Positions 10,304 to 21,947 of a stretch of 64,000 nucleotides of DNA are shown here, piece after piece; position 1 is the first letter of the stretch; each line of letters opens with the position of its first letter. The position numbers and the translations under genes are program-made. Source of the DNA: Aquilaria yunnanensis (lineage: Eukaryota; Streptophyta; Magnoliopsida; Malvales; Thymelaeaceae). A model generated the notes under the pieces. That model searched no databases. It saw nothing but the letters and a program-made list of their open reading frames with translations, and had not been told where the DNA came from. The stretch covers positions 63,122,501 to 63,186,500 of the forward strand of contig CM077593.1 of the NCBI GenBank assembly GCA_039654915.1. Reading direction: 5' to 3'.

Positions 10304-13300
10304 ATCTCCCACTTGCACTAAAAGCCAATCATCCATGTATCTAATACCGATGGACCTAGAATGGCTATCATGCTTCTGCTGCGTAAGGGGCTTTGTCAGT
10401 GGATCAGCAATTTTGCTGTCTGTCGAAGTCCTGCATATCCTTACATCACCCCTCTCGATGATCTCCCTGATGAGATGATAGCGTCGGAGTATGTGTTTGG
10501 ATCGCTGGTGAGATCGAGGTTCCTTAGCCTGTGCGATTGCTCCATTGTTGTCACAATAGAGCTCTATCGGGTCGACAATGCTTGGAACCACTCCAGGTTC
10601 AGTGATGAACTTCTTGATCCAAACTGCTTCCTTCGCAGCATCAGAGGCTGCAATGTACTCAGATTCTGTTGTAGAGTCAGCTACTGTCTCTTACTTTGAA
10701 CTCTTCCAGCTCACAGCACCACCACCAATACAAAACACATAACCAGATTGCGATCTAAAATCATCCTTATCGGATTGGAAGCTTGCATCGGTGTAACCCC
10801 TTACAACGAGCTGATCTTCACCTCCAAAGACCAAGAATGCATCCTTAGTCCTTCGTAAGTACTTAAGGATGTTCTTAACAGCTGTCCAGTGACTTTCACC
10901 GGGGTTCGATTGGTACCTACTCATCATGCTCAAAGCATATGAGACATCGGGACGAGTACATATCATGGCATACATGATAGATCCAATTGCTGAGGCATAT
11001 GGAATCTTACTCATGCGCTCTCTCTCCTCGGTTGTACTCGGACACTGAGATCTAGAAAGAGTGATACCATGTGACATGGGCAAGAATCCTTTCTTGGAAT
11101 CTTGCAAGCTAAACCTCTTTAGCACCTTGTCAATATATGTACTTTGACTTAGGCCAAGAAGCTTTCTAGATCTATCTCTATAGATCCTGATGCCTAACAC
11201 ATAGGCTGCTTCACCCAAGTCCTTCATAGAGAAACATTTCCCTAGCCAAGTCTTCACAAACTGTAGCTCAGGAATGTCATTCCCGATGAGTAGTATGTCA
11301 TCTATATACAACACCAAGAAGACAATAGCGCTCCCACTAACCTTCTTGTAGACACAAGGTTCATCTTCATTTTTGATAAAACCAAACTCTTTGATTGCAT
11401 CATCAAAATGAAGATTCCAACTTCGAGAAGCTTGCTTCAGTCCATAAATGGATCTTTGCAATTTGCACACTTTATTGGCATTCCCAGGAGTGACAAAACC
11501 CTCAGGTTGTGTCATGTACACATCCTCAAGTAGCTTTCCATTTAGGAATGCAGTTTTGACATCCATTTGCCATATCTCATAATCATAGTGTGCAGCAATA
11601 GCAAACAAAATTCGGATCGATTTAAGCATAGCAACTGTTGAAAAAGTTTCATCATAGTCAATACCATGAATTTGCTTGAAACCTTTTGCGACCAATCGTC
11701 CCTTAAAGGTAATCACATTACCATCCATGTCAGTTTTCTTCTTGAAAACCCATTTGCACCCTATGGGTTTTACCCCTTCAGGTGGGTCAACCAAAGTCCA
11801 TACTTGGTTTTTATACATGGATTCCATCTCGGATTTCATGGCCACTAGCCACTTCTCAGAGTCAGGCCCCGACATAGCTTGTTGGTAGGTTGTGGGCTCA
11901 TCTTGATCCATGAGCATCACATCACCCGTGTGAGTCACGAGAAATCCATATCTCTCGGGCTCACGCCGAATCCTACCAGTCCTACGTGGGCTCTGTGCTA
12001 CAGGAACAGACTCTTGAACCACAACATCTTGTGGTGTCTGTTCAGGTTCCATTTCAGGTTCGATGTCTCCTTGTTGTTCTTGAATTTCTTCAAGTTCTAC
12101 TTTCCTCCCACTAGTTCCTTTAGAGATAAACTCTTTCTCCAAAAAGACACCAGTTCGAGCAATAAACACTTTTTGCTCAGAGGGATTGTAGAAATAGTAA
12201 CCCTTTGTTTCTTTGGGATACCCAACAAAAAGACATTTTTTAGATTTGGGCCCTAGTTTGTTATAGGATTGACGTTTTACATAAGCATCACAGCCCCAAA
12301 TCTTCATAAAAGACAAATTGGGACGCCTCCCACTCCATATCTCATATGGTGTCTTTTGAACCGATTTAGATGGAACTCGGTTTAGTGTAAAAGCGGCCGT
12401 CTCTAGAGCATGTCCCCAAAAGGAGTTTTGAAGGTCAGCTTGACTCATCATAGAGCGAACCATGTCTAACAGAGTTCGATTTCTCCTTTCAGAAACACCA
12501 TTCCATTGAGGTGTACCTGGTGGAGTGAGTTGTGATACTATACCACACTCCTTCAGATAGTCAAGGAATTCTCGATCCAAGTACTCTCCACCTCGATCTG
12601 ATCGAAGCACTTTGATACTCTTCCCGAGTTGATTCTCTACTTCATTCTTGAATTCTTTGAACTTTTCAAAGGATTCTGACTTGTGTCTCATAAGATACAC
12701 ATAGCCATATCTGCTGAAGTCATCAGTGAAAGTAATGAAGTATTGGAAACCTCCTCTAGCTTGTGCAGACATAGGGCCACATACATCACTATGTATGAGT
12801 CCTAGTAAGTCATTAGCCCTTTCACTTTGCCCTGTGAATGGGGCTTTGGTCATCTTGCCCAACAAACATGACTCACATGTCTCATATGATTCAAAATCAA
12901 ATGAGTCCAAGAGTCCATCCTTATGGAGCTTGGATATGCGGGTCTCATTTATATGGCCCAAGCGACAGTGCCAGAGATAGGTCGAGTGTGAATCATTTAA
13001 TCTGACCTTCTTGGTATTCACATTATAGATTGGATCTTCAAGGTCTAGAACATACAACCCATTGCTAAGTTGAGCACTACCATAAAAGATTTCATTCAAA
13101 TAAATAGAACAACATTTGTCCTTTATTATAAATGAAAAACCTTTCTTGTCCAAACAAGAAACAGAAATCAAATTTCTACTAATAGTAGGCACAAAGTAGC
13201 AGTTGTCTAATTCTAAAACTAATCCACTAGGTAAAGTGAGAACATAAGTCCTTACGGCTAAGGCAGCAACCCTTGCTCCATTTCCAACACGTAGGTCCAC

Positions 13301-14269
13301 TTCACCTCGGGCCAATCTTCTACTTCTACTTAGATCATGCACATTTGCACAAATGTGAGATCCACATCCAGTATCCAATACCCAAGATGAGGAAGTAGAA
13401 AAGTTAGCCTCTATAACAAGAATACCTGAAATGGAAGTCTTACTTCCTTTTTCCTTAGCAAGTTCTTCAAGATAGAGCTTGCAGTTGCGCTTCCAGTGTC
13501 CAGGTTGCTTACAATGGAAGCACTCCCCTTCCTTTGCCACACCACCCTTTGGTTTCAGTGCAGCTGAAGAAGAACTAGCATTGGACTTTCCATTAGCTTT
13601 ATCCTTCTTCTTGTTGGCTTTTCCCTTTCCCTTACCCTTTTGAACCATCAAATTGGGCTTAGCCTTCTTAAGGTTTTGCTCAGCAGTTCTCAACATGTTG
13701 AGCAATTCAGGGAGGGACTTGTCAAGGTCGTTCATGTTATAGTTCATGACGAACTGACTGTAGCTTTCAGGCAACGATTGCAAGACTACATCAATAGCCA
13801 ACTCTTTCTGAAGAGCAAATCCCAAATTCTCAAGATTCTCAATGTACCCAATCATCTTGAGCACATGAGGACCCATGGGACTTCCCTCAGACATCTTGCA
13901 CTGAAACAATGCCTTAGAGGTCTCAAACCTCTCATGCCTAGCTTGCTCTTGGAAAAGCATTTTGAGATGTTCGATCATATCGAACGCCCCCATGTTCTCA
14001 TGTTGCTTCTGAAGCTCAGATTCCATGGTAATAAGCATGAGGCATGCAACATCCAAAGCATCATCTGAATGCCTCTTGTGAGCATCCCTTTCAGCTCTTG
14101 GAGCAGTGGCAGCAGGCTCATTCGGAATGGGCTGCTCTAGGACATATGCCTTTCTCTCTTGTTTGAGGACTATCCTCAAGTTTCGGTACCATTTGAGAAA
14201 GTTGGTCCCATTCAGTTTTTCCTTCTCAAGGATCGATTGCAACGAAAGTGTCGATGTGTTTTGTGCCAT
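10298..14269 (-). pseudogene. Copia-A gag-pol polyprotein, one premature stop
   Basis: Order: gag; zinc knuckle C250-x2-C253-x4-H258-x4-C263; protease VLDTGCGSH (Asp about 299); GAG-pre-integrase LWHCRLGH (about 432); integrase with D495, D558 and E594; RT with QMDVKTAFLN (D903) and YIDD (988-991); RNase H beginning near YTDASF. A single TAA at 10693-10691 interrupts RNase H after SWKSSK. The reading frame continues unbroken behind it (ADSTTESEY, LYCDNNGA, ADPLTKPL) to a TAG at 10300-10298, which lies in the first bases of the LTR. The simplest cause is one C-to-T change in a Gln codon. Everything else looks intact at about 1320 codons. Without RNase H the product would be defective. Confidence 0.93.
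10304..10318 (-). other. Polypurine tract of copia-A
   Basis: On the minus strand the sequence GCAAGTGGGAGAT directly precedes the LTR start TGTTAG, a common arrangement in plant copia elements. Confidence 0.75.
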
Positions 14270-15319
14270 GGTTATCTACAACAGTAAATATGCAGTGTAA
14301 GAGTCATGTATTTTAATTCATTTAATAAGGACTTTTATTAAACGATACTCCCACTATTTTCCTCAAAATAATAACCCTCGATATTATTTCGGAACACCTC
14401 GGCGCTAAGGTATTCTAGTTTGACCACAACCTGAGTCAGCTTTGGCTTTTCTCTCAAGTTACAGCTATTTAGGTAGGCAACTCCTTGCCAATTGCATCTT
14501 ATGCAACTCTTGGATAGTTGGGTGAACAACACTTGTCCAAGCTCATCTCTTGAACTTAAGCCCAACTCTATGCCTCTAAGTCCCTAATCCTATTAGGATG
14601 ACTTAGTTAAGTCAAACCCAAAGTTAGCAGTTTGGATATCACTATTATCCCATCGCGCCTTACCAAGATGAACATAGGTGCTTTACTTTGGCAAACCCAC
14701 CTAATGTTGATCAAAGTCTTGACGAGTGCCAACATTTGGAAGGCATCACATTTAATGACTTAATATTTGTTTGAGGGATTTTATCTTTTGATCTCACCAA
14801 TTTGTTATCTCCGGTTGTTTTATACATGCATCACATACAAATATAAAACATGCATCTCATGCTTACAAGAAATAAACGTGACATGGTTATAGCCCAAACT
14901 ATGCGATATTCTCAAGCCAATGAGAATATCATAAAAGCCTAAGAAAAGAAAAGAGTCTTCACAAGCTCCTTCTCTTCCTTTCTTGGCTGCCCTTTTGTTG
15001 TCACCTCCTTGGACATACCTCCTTGCATGATCCTTGGACATACCACCTTGGATGAGCCCATAATGCACCATTACATCAATAATAGAAACCTCGAGTTACA
15101 TTCGAGGGGAGTAAGGTGAGAAGAGAATGTACAATGAGAGTGATAAGAAAAGGCATGACTTGCAGGCCGTATTTACAAGTACAACCAATCAAGGGCTATA
15201 ACCATGCACCATGCTTCAAACACCAATCAGCATATCATGTCAAATCTCATTCAACAAAGATGCATGCCAATTTTTGCATGTTGATTAACCAGGTTTTATT
15301 TATGTGGCGCTTCGCATAC
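14270..15319 (-). other. Copia-A 5' leader
   Basis: About 1 kb between the damaged primer-site region and the gag start codon. Only short ORFs (75-90 codons) on either strand, none with a recognisable domain. No RNA gene seen. Confidence 0.6.
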
Positions 15320-15348
15320 GAACCGAAACCCAACAGTGGTATCAGAGC
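15320..15348 (+). other. Inverted LTR-end/primer-site segment in copia-A
   Basis: The + strand reads an LTR end (CCGAAACCCAACA) followed by TGGTATCAGAGC at 15337-15348. This is the LTR/primer-site junction of a copia-A-like element, but in the opposite orientation to the rest of copia-A. It replaces the first 62 bp of LTR that should stand here, and LTR sequence resumes at GAAACGGGG (15349). The left limit of the inverted piece is unclear (it may begin near 15290). Confidence 0.75.
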
Positions 15349-16702
15349 GAAACGGGGTAAACCGGGTGTTCGAAAATTTCATACCTAATTTTCGGTTGAG
15401 ATCTCTCACTCAACTGTAGAGTCGAATCACAAAACCTGAACAGTTGACGTGTTCAGGCTCTCTATGGTATCCACACGAGCCTCTCGGGATCACCACGCTT
15501 CTACCGCGTCCCGGCAGATGCGTTTCTCTTGCGCTCGCAGTGCTAGCTTGCGTCCTCCAAGGAATTGCAAGAGAAGAGTGCGGCTGTCCTTTTGGGAGGC
15601 TAGGGCAAGGAGACCTACGAATTTCTCACTTAAAAGTTGTATTTATAGTGAGACTCAACTTCCAGGCCTAATGGGTTTCAAAGCCCTAATCCAATTAGGA
15701 TTTAATTTTGGGCTTAATAATGGCTCAACTCCTTGGCCCATTATTAATACGAAATTAAAGTGAAACCATAACCCAAATAATTAGCCCATGCACTCTAATG
15801 ATCCAAATAGCTCTATGTGTGCGACCCAATAGGCTCTTGCCATGTTGGCAATGATCATAAATCACATTTATGATCATAAGCAATGAGCGGTGTCTAGCAA
15901 CACATCATTGCTACCCAAGTGACAAGATTGTCGGTGAATCGACTAAACCTTTATGATCATCACCGATATATGCCATTGTCCCTTTGTCCAAGATATCAAG
16001 ACTAAGCACGAGACATGGAATGTGTCACTCTCGTATAGCCCAATCTTTGGTTTCTTGATTACCGAGTAGACCAACTTAAACTGATGACATTGATAGCATA
16101 TATCAACTCATCGGAGCATGGCCATGCATTTTCTAAGTCTCACTCTATCAAGGGGCCCAAAGATATCACTCCCGTTACATAGGAGGGACAAATCCCATCT
16201 TGATCATACAAATCCCTCCGCATGATATGTGACATACCCAATGACCTCCTTCAAGTTCACTCAGTTACGAGCAACAAAGGAAAGTATCAAAGTATGTGAC
16301 TCACATGTAGGGAACCTTGCTGATCTTAGGTCGAAGGACTACATATACCATGATCACTATGAGAATCACTTATGACACTCATATAACGATCCATGAAGTG
16401 TTCTCATGGTGGGTCGGTCCAGTACACAAGTTCTCCAACTTGTACCCATATGTAGACTACATATCTCATATTAGTCTCCACATATGCTAGTCATTATGTA
16501 TTATTGCAACCCGCTCCACAATAATACTAGACTAGGGACGTTTAAGAATATCATTATTCTAGGGTTACAATTATGTTTATTACGTTACGCAGAAACAAAA
16601 CAACAAAAAAAATTGCTGGATTAATGCCTCAATAAAATATCATGACTCAATGTGCAAAAATACAATCATCTCATGATTGGCTTTTTGGGCACAATACTAA
16701 CA
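15349..16702 (-). repeat. Copia-A 5' LTR lacking its inner 62 bp
   Basis: Matches the 3' LTR from its base 63 onward and ends ACTAACA at 16702 beside the AAAGA duplication. TATA box on the minus strand near 15640-15650. Short + strand ORFs here (15444-15763) recur in every LTR copy because the LTRs are alike. Confidence 0.9.
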
Positions 16703-16707
16703 AAAGA

Positions 16708-17394
16708 CATAGGAAATCCTAGTCAAATTAGGACTCTAATTCCTAGTTTGAACAAGTTTAATGAATGCAGCATATGCCACTTGTCCAAAACGATTTAAGA
16801 CTATTCCATAGCATAAATAACTTCCTAAATAATGTATCTAAATAGGATTTGAACGAAAATAAACTATAAATACAAGATTGGCCATGAAAACCCCAAAATA
16901 GTCTTCTCGGGTGGTTCCTGCTTGTGTCTTCAACTTCAAGCTGAAATTCGAACTTCATGCAACCATGATTTATCAAAATGTAAAACATGAAAGTTGTAGA
17001 TCTCTTTCTGAGCTTCGAAACCACACTTGAATCACAGAAAATGGACTTCTAAATCGAAAGATATTCCCAAAATACTGCAACTTCTTCTGAACCAGCGATA
17101 ACTCGTAAATCGTGACTTTGAAGCTAAATTGGACCTCCTTAACGTGCAAAATGGGTTTGATGGTATTCATATGACTTGTAGATCCAGATGTTATCTTTCC
17201 AATCAATCAAGAATTACTCAATTCCGATCTGTTTAACTCAAGATATGATTTTTCTACCAGAACATCACCAATCTGTCAACATCCGAGCTTGAAGTGCACT
17301 AGTGAGCTCCTTAGCCTTTTTCCTTGTCAATGGTCCACTAGAAACCTTCAGTGGGTCCTTGCCTTCCTTGGTTGTGCCTTCTTTGATCGTATCA
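16708..17394 (-). repeat. NA2/NA3 shared LTR, 5' portion
   Basis: Starts TGATACGATC at 17394 (minus) and runs to the copia-A insertion. It encodes the tail motif SGPLTRKKAKELTSALQA, read from an upstream ORF. To its right (17395) the gag of NA3 joins directly. Confidence 0.88.
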
Positions 17395-18235
17395 CTTCTC
17401 TTACATCTTTGCTCCATGCTCCTCTCCATGTGGAAATTCCTCCTTGACACATCTTGGATGCCTTGGACCTTTTGATGATTTTCTCGGCCTTGGTGGCATA
17501 ATAAAGCAAATCCTCCATGTTCAAATAAGGTGCCATTTCCACTTTGTTGGCAATCTCAGGATTGAGACCATTAATGAATCTAGCAATGGTGGTCTCCTCA
17601 TCCTCCATGATGTTGGCTCGGGTCAAGGTTATCTCCAAGTCTTTATGGTAGTCCTCCACACTCCTTTGGCCTTGCACTAGCTTTTGAAGCTTGAGGCGTT
17701 GATCTTTAGTGTAGTAGCTAGGCACAAATCTCCTCCTCATCAAGGCTTTAAGGGCTCTCCATGTGTGTATGGGCTCCTCCTCATTCCTTCTCCAAGAAAT
17801 AACATCCTGATTCCACCATACAAGAGCATAATTAGTGAACTTTATGGTAGCCAATTTAACCTTATTTTCCTCGGAGTAATGATGGCAATCAAACACCATC
17901 TCAATCTTTTGCTCCCACTCCCAATATGCATCGGGATCACTCCTCCCTTGGAAAGGTGGAATGGTAGGCTTGATGGAATTTAGGTTGTTATCCTCTCTTG
18001 GCCCACACCTCATTGGAAACCCATGGTCATGCCAAACTCTTTCTTCCTCCTTGGGTTCTTTTGTCCTTGGACCTCTTGTTGGCAACCTCAAATCAATGTC
18101 CTCAATCCTCCCCACAAGTCTATTGAGAGTTTCTTGAAATTCTCTCATGGTTGGCTCCTCATTGTGTCTCACTTTCATCCTCCTATCCTCCTGGCCCTCC
18201 ATACTCCTGAAAATAACAAAGATCCTCACAAACAC
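17348..18235 (-). pseudogene. Truncated gag of NA3 fused to LTR
   Basis: Encodes MEGQEDRR (after an optional upstream Met), the helix TMREFQETLNRLVGRIED and the whole gag domain through GAWSKDVREV. It then runs into the LTR start after about 280 residues and stops 15 codons later in another frame. The junction is at GAGAAG|TG, where gag (GAGAAGTGCCC) and the LTR start (TGATACG) share TG. This is the best-preserved gag N-terminus in the window. Confidence 0.8.
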
Positions 18236-19106
18236 TCACCTCACGTGTTTCACTCAAAATATGAACACTCAAAACACTCAATTTGTTAGTGAGATATTGC
18301 TTATTCAAAGAGTTCTCCAAAGTTCTAAGAAAACTATCCTCAAAGCACACAAGAAAACTTGAATTTTTGAAGAACTATTTTGACTCCAAAAGAGGTGGGC
18401 TAAACAAGCTTTAAAAGACTCTAAGAAGCTCTTGCAATTGATGATCACAAGAACCACACAAAAATATTTTTGGCTTAAAAACAATGGGATAGGTTTTGGG
18501 GCGCAAAACTTTCAACACTTTGAGAAAACTTCTTTTTCTGCAAGCTCTTTTCTTTTCTTTTCTTTGCTCTTTCTTTTTCTTTTCTTTTCCTTCCTTTTTT
18601 TTTTTCCTCCCTTTTTTTTTGTTTTTTGCTTGCTGTTTTGATGCTAACCAAACGTTCTCCTTGAAACTCCTTGCTGCCAAAGACAAAAAGTTAGAATTCT
18701 TTTCGGCCAAGACAAGAAAACTAGTGAAATTGGCACAATTTGAAGCAACTTTTTGATACCGAAAATTCCTAAACTTGGATCCGTCTTTTTTTGAAGTTTT
18801 CTGGACTCTAAGATGCTGGAAACAATGAAAACAAAAGAGATTAATATGGCTGGACACGAAACAGAAAGATAAGAATTAGACAAGAACAAACGAATTGAAA
18901 CCGAGAATACTAGGTGACACGGATTGACTTCTTTTTGTTGTTTTTGTGATTTTCGGCCTTGAACAAGGATGGAACAAAAAGGACAGACCTGAAACAAGAA
19001 GAAAACAGATTAAAACAGAGAATTAAAACACAAAAATTACTGGACAGAATTGAAAGAAAAATGAAGGGAAATGAGAACACAAGATATGTCCTTCAATGGA
19101 ACTTAT
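18236..19106 (-). other. 5' leader of NA3
   Basis: Same leader as NA2, with a pyrimidine tract on the + strand at 18531-18628. No gene. Confidence 0.7.
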
Positions 19107-19119
19107 GGCTCTTATACCA
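19107..19119 (-). other. Primer binding site of NA3 (one mismatch)
   Basis: Reads TGGTATAAGAGCC on the minus strand: the initiator-Met primer site with one changed base, two bases from the LTR end. Confidence 0.75.
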
Positions 19120-19121
19120 AC

Positions 19122-20141
19122 TGATGCGAACCCCGATGGTATAAAGACCATGAAACGCGCCCAAGATGTGATTCAAGCTCCACAAGACATCAAAGAGACT
19201 AGGTTTAAAACCCCCACCCCTAATCAACCTGTGATTAGAAACGAGAAGTATAGAACTCCAAGAACACAAGCACACTTGTGCACCAAGGCAGTCCACAAAG
19301 AACCAAAGAGAAAACCTCTCCAAAGAGCAATATTATTTCGAAATTTTTCTGTGTGTTTACATCTAGAATATGTGCCTTTATATAGGCCCAAACTAGGGTT
19401 AAAAGCTGGGCAAAATTCGCAGCCTAAATCCCTTAGGAATCTTAGATACAAAGACATAGGAAATCCTAGTCAAATTAGGACTCTAATTCCTAGTTTGAAC
19501 AAGTTTAATGAATGCAGCATATGCCACTTGTCCAAAATGATTTAAAACTATTCCATAGCCTAAATAACTTCCTAAATAATGTATCTAAATAGGATTTGAA
19601 CGAAAATAAACTATAAATACAAGATTGGCCATGAAAACCCCAAAATAGTCTTCTCGGGTGGTTCCTGCTTGTGTCTTCAACTTTAAGCTGAAATTCGAAC
19701 TTCATGCAGCCATGATTTCTCAAAATGTAAAACATGAAAGTTGTAGATCTCTTTCTTAGCTTCGAAACCACACTTGAATCACACAAAATGGACTTCTAAA
19801 TCGAAAGATATTCGCAAAATACTGCAACTGCTTCTGAACCAATGATAACTCGTAAATCGTGACTTTGAAGCTGAATTGGACCTCCTTAACGTGCAAAATG
19901 GGTTCGATGGTATTCATATGATTTGTAGCTCCATATGTTATCTTTCCAATGAATCAAGAATTACTCAATTCTGATCTGTTTAGCTCAAGATATGATTTTT
20001 CTACCAGAACATCACCAATCTGTCAACATCCAAGCTTGAAGTGCACTAGTGAGCTCCTTAGCCTTTTTCCTTGTCAATGGTCCACTAGAAACTTTTAGTG
20101 GGTCCTTGCCTTCCTTGGTTGTGCCTTCTTTGATCGTATCA
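19122..20141 (-). repeat. 5' LTR of NA3 (1020 bp)
   Basis: Starts TGATACGATC at 20141 and ends CGCATCA at 19122 (minus). TATA-like TATATAAAGG near 19376-19385. Encodes DPLKVSSGPLTRKKAKELTS near its start. Same length as the shared NA2/NA3 LTR. Confidence 0.9.
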
Positions 20142-21947
20142 GAATGGAAACATTCAAAACTTGTTTGGAATGAAATGGAATCATTCACAACTTGTTTGGA
20201 ATGAAATGGAAACATTAACAAATTGTTTGGAATCAAAATGGAAACTTTCACAACTTGTTTGGGATGAAATGGAGACATTTACAACTTAATTGGAATGAAT
20301 TGAAACAATAACATCTTGTTTGGAATGAAAATGAATCACTCATAACTACTTTAGAATGAAATGGAAACATTCACAATGAGTTTGGAATGAATGGAAACAT
20401 TCACAATGTGTTTGGAATGAAATGCAAACATTCACAACTTGTTTGGAATGAAATGGAAACATTAACGACTTGTTCAGAATGAAATGGAAACATTAGCAAC
20501 TAGTTTGGAATGAATGGAAACATTAGAAACTTGTTTGGACTAAAATGGAAACAGTTGCAACTAGTTTAGATTGAAATAGAAACATTCACAACTAGTTTGG
20601 AATGAATGGAAACACCCACAACTTGTTTGGAATGAAATGTACACATTCACAACTTGTTTGGAATGAACTGGAAACATTCACAAATTATTTGGAATGAAAT
20701 CGAAATAATCATGACTAGTTTGCAACGAATGGAAACATTCGTAACTGGTTTGCAATGAAATGGAAAGATTCAGAACTTGTTTGGAATGATATGGAAACAT
20801 TCACAACTTGTTTGGAATGCATTGGAATCATTCACAACTTGTTTGGAATGCATTGGAATCATTCACAACTTGTTTGGAATGAAATGGAAACATTCCGAAC
20901 TTGTTTGGAAGGAAATGGAAACATTCATAAGTTTATTGCAACGAATTGAAACATTAACAAATTGTTTGGAATAAAATCGAAACATTCACTACTAGTTTGG
21001 AATGAAATGGAAACATTCAAAACTTGTTTGGATTGAAATTGAAATATTCACAACTTGTTTGGAATGAAATGGAAATTTTCACAACTTGTTTTGAATGAAA
21101 TGGAAACATTTACAACTTAAGTGGAATGAATGGAAACATTAACATCTTGTTTGGAATGAAAATGCATTAACATCTTGTGTGGAATGAAAATGAATCACTC
21201 ACAACTAGTTTAGAATGAAATGGAAACATTCACAACTAGTTTAGAATGAATGGAAACATTCACAACGTGTTTGGAATGAAATGAAAACATTCACAACAAA
21301 TAGCGACAACTTGTTTGTAATGAAATCGAAACATTAACAACTAGTTTGGAATGAATGGAAACTTTAGAAACATGTTTTGACTAAAATGGAAACAGTCACA
21401 ACTTGTTTAGAATAAAATGGAAACATTCACAACTAGTTTGGAATGAGTGGAAACATTCACAACATCTTTGGAATGAAATGGAAACATTCACAACTTATTT
21501 GGAATGAAATGGAAACATTCACAACTTATTTGGAATGAAATGGAAACATTAACAACTTGTTCGGAATGTAATGGAAACATTCACAACTTGTTTGGAATGA
21601 ATGGAAATGTTCACAACTCGTTTGGAATGAAACGAAGACATTCACAACTAGTTTAGAATGAAATGGAAACATTCACAAGTTGTTTGGAGTGAAATGGAAA
21701 CAGTCACAACTTGTTTGGAATGAAAAGGAAACATTCACAACTTATTCAGAATAAAATGGAAATAATGACAACTACTTAGGAATGAATGGAAATATTCAGA
21801 ACTTATTGAGAGTGAACTAGAAACATTCACAGCTTGTTTGGAGTAAAACGGAAAGATTTACAACTTGTTTGGAATGAAATGGAAAGATTCACAACTTGTT
21901 TGGAATGAAATGGAAACGTTAAAACTTGTTTGGAATGAAATGTAAAC
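20142..21947 (-). repeat. 31-bp tandem repeat array, block 1 (inverted)
   Basis: About 58 imperfect units. On this strand a unit reads CTTGTTTGGAATG, AAATGGAAACATT, CAC; it is the reverse complement of blocks 2-4. Many units have lost one or two bases (GGAATGAATGG). Bounded by the NA3 LTR on the left and a Tat-type LTR fragment on the right. Confidence 0.92.

Larger units (their letters stand above)
7468..16702 (-). mobile_element. Copia-A: Ty1/copia element inserted in an NA LTR
   Basis: A 9235-bp insert with target duplication AAAGA on both sides (7463-7467, 16703-16707). On the minus strand: 5' LTR 16702-15349 (damaged inner end), leader, gag-pol 14269-10298, polypurine tract, 3' LTR 10303-9032 plus 7616-7468. 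The 3' LTR is split by a same-family solo LTR. The LTR copies look about 98-99% alike by eye, so the insertion is fairly young. Lineage within copia is uncertain; pol text resembles the Angela/Tork side. Confidence 0.9.
3766..17394 (-). mobile_element. NA2: second non-autonomous CRM-like element, interrupted by copia-A
   Basis: On the minus strand the order is 5' LTR (17394-16708 and 7467-7135), primer site (7132-7120), leader and gag-fusion ORF (6261-3763). The internal region stops abruptly at 3766 against the end of the NA1 LTR, so its 3' part is missing from the window. Copia-A (7468-16702) splits its LTR. The same LTR also serves as 3' LTR of NA3. Confidence 0.8.
17395..20141 (-). mobile_element. 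NA3: deleted non-autonomous element sharing an LTR with NA2
   Basis: Minus-strand order: 5' LTR (20141-19122), primer site, leader, first part of gag (18235-17395), then immediately the shared LTR. The linker, unassigned region and polypurine tract are all gone. The right flank is the 31-bp array, beginning GAATG. Confidence 0.82.

Noticed and set aside
20142..21947. Tandem repeats considered as a CRISPR array
   Set aside because: Units are contiguous with no unique spacers, the context is a plant genome, and no cas gene is present.
20142..21947. Resemblance of GGAATG words to the GGAAT satellites of primates
   Set aside because: The unit is 31 bp, not a pentamer, and the elements around it are plant families. 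The likeness is only a short shared word.
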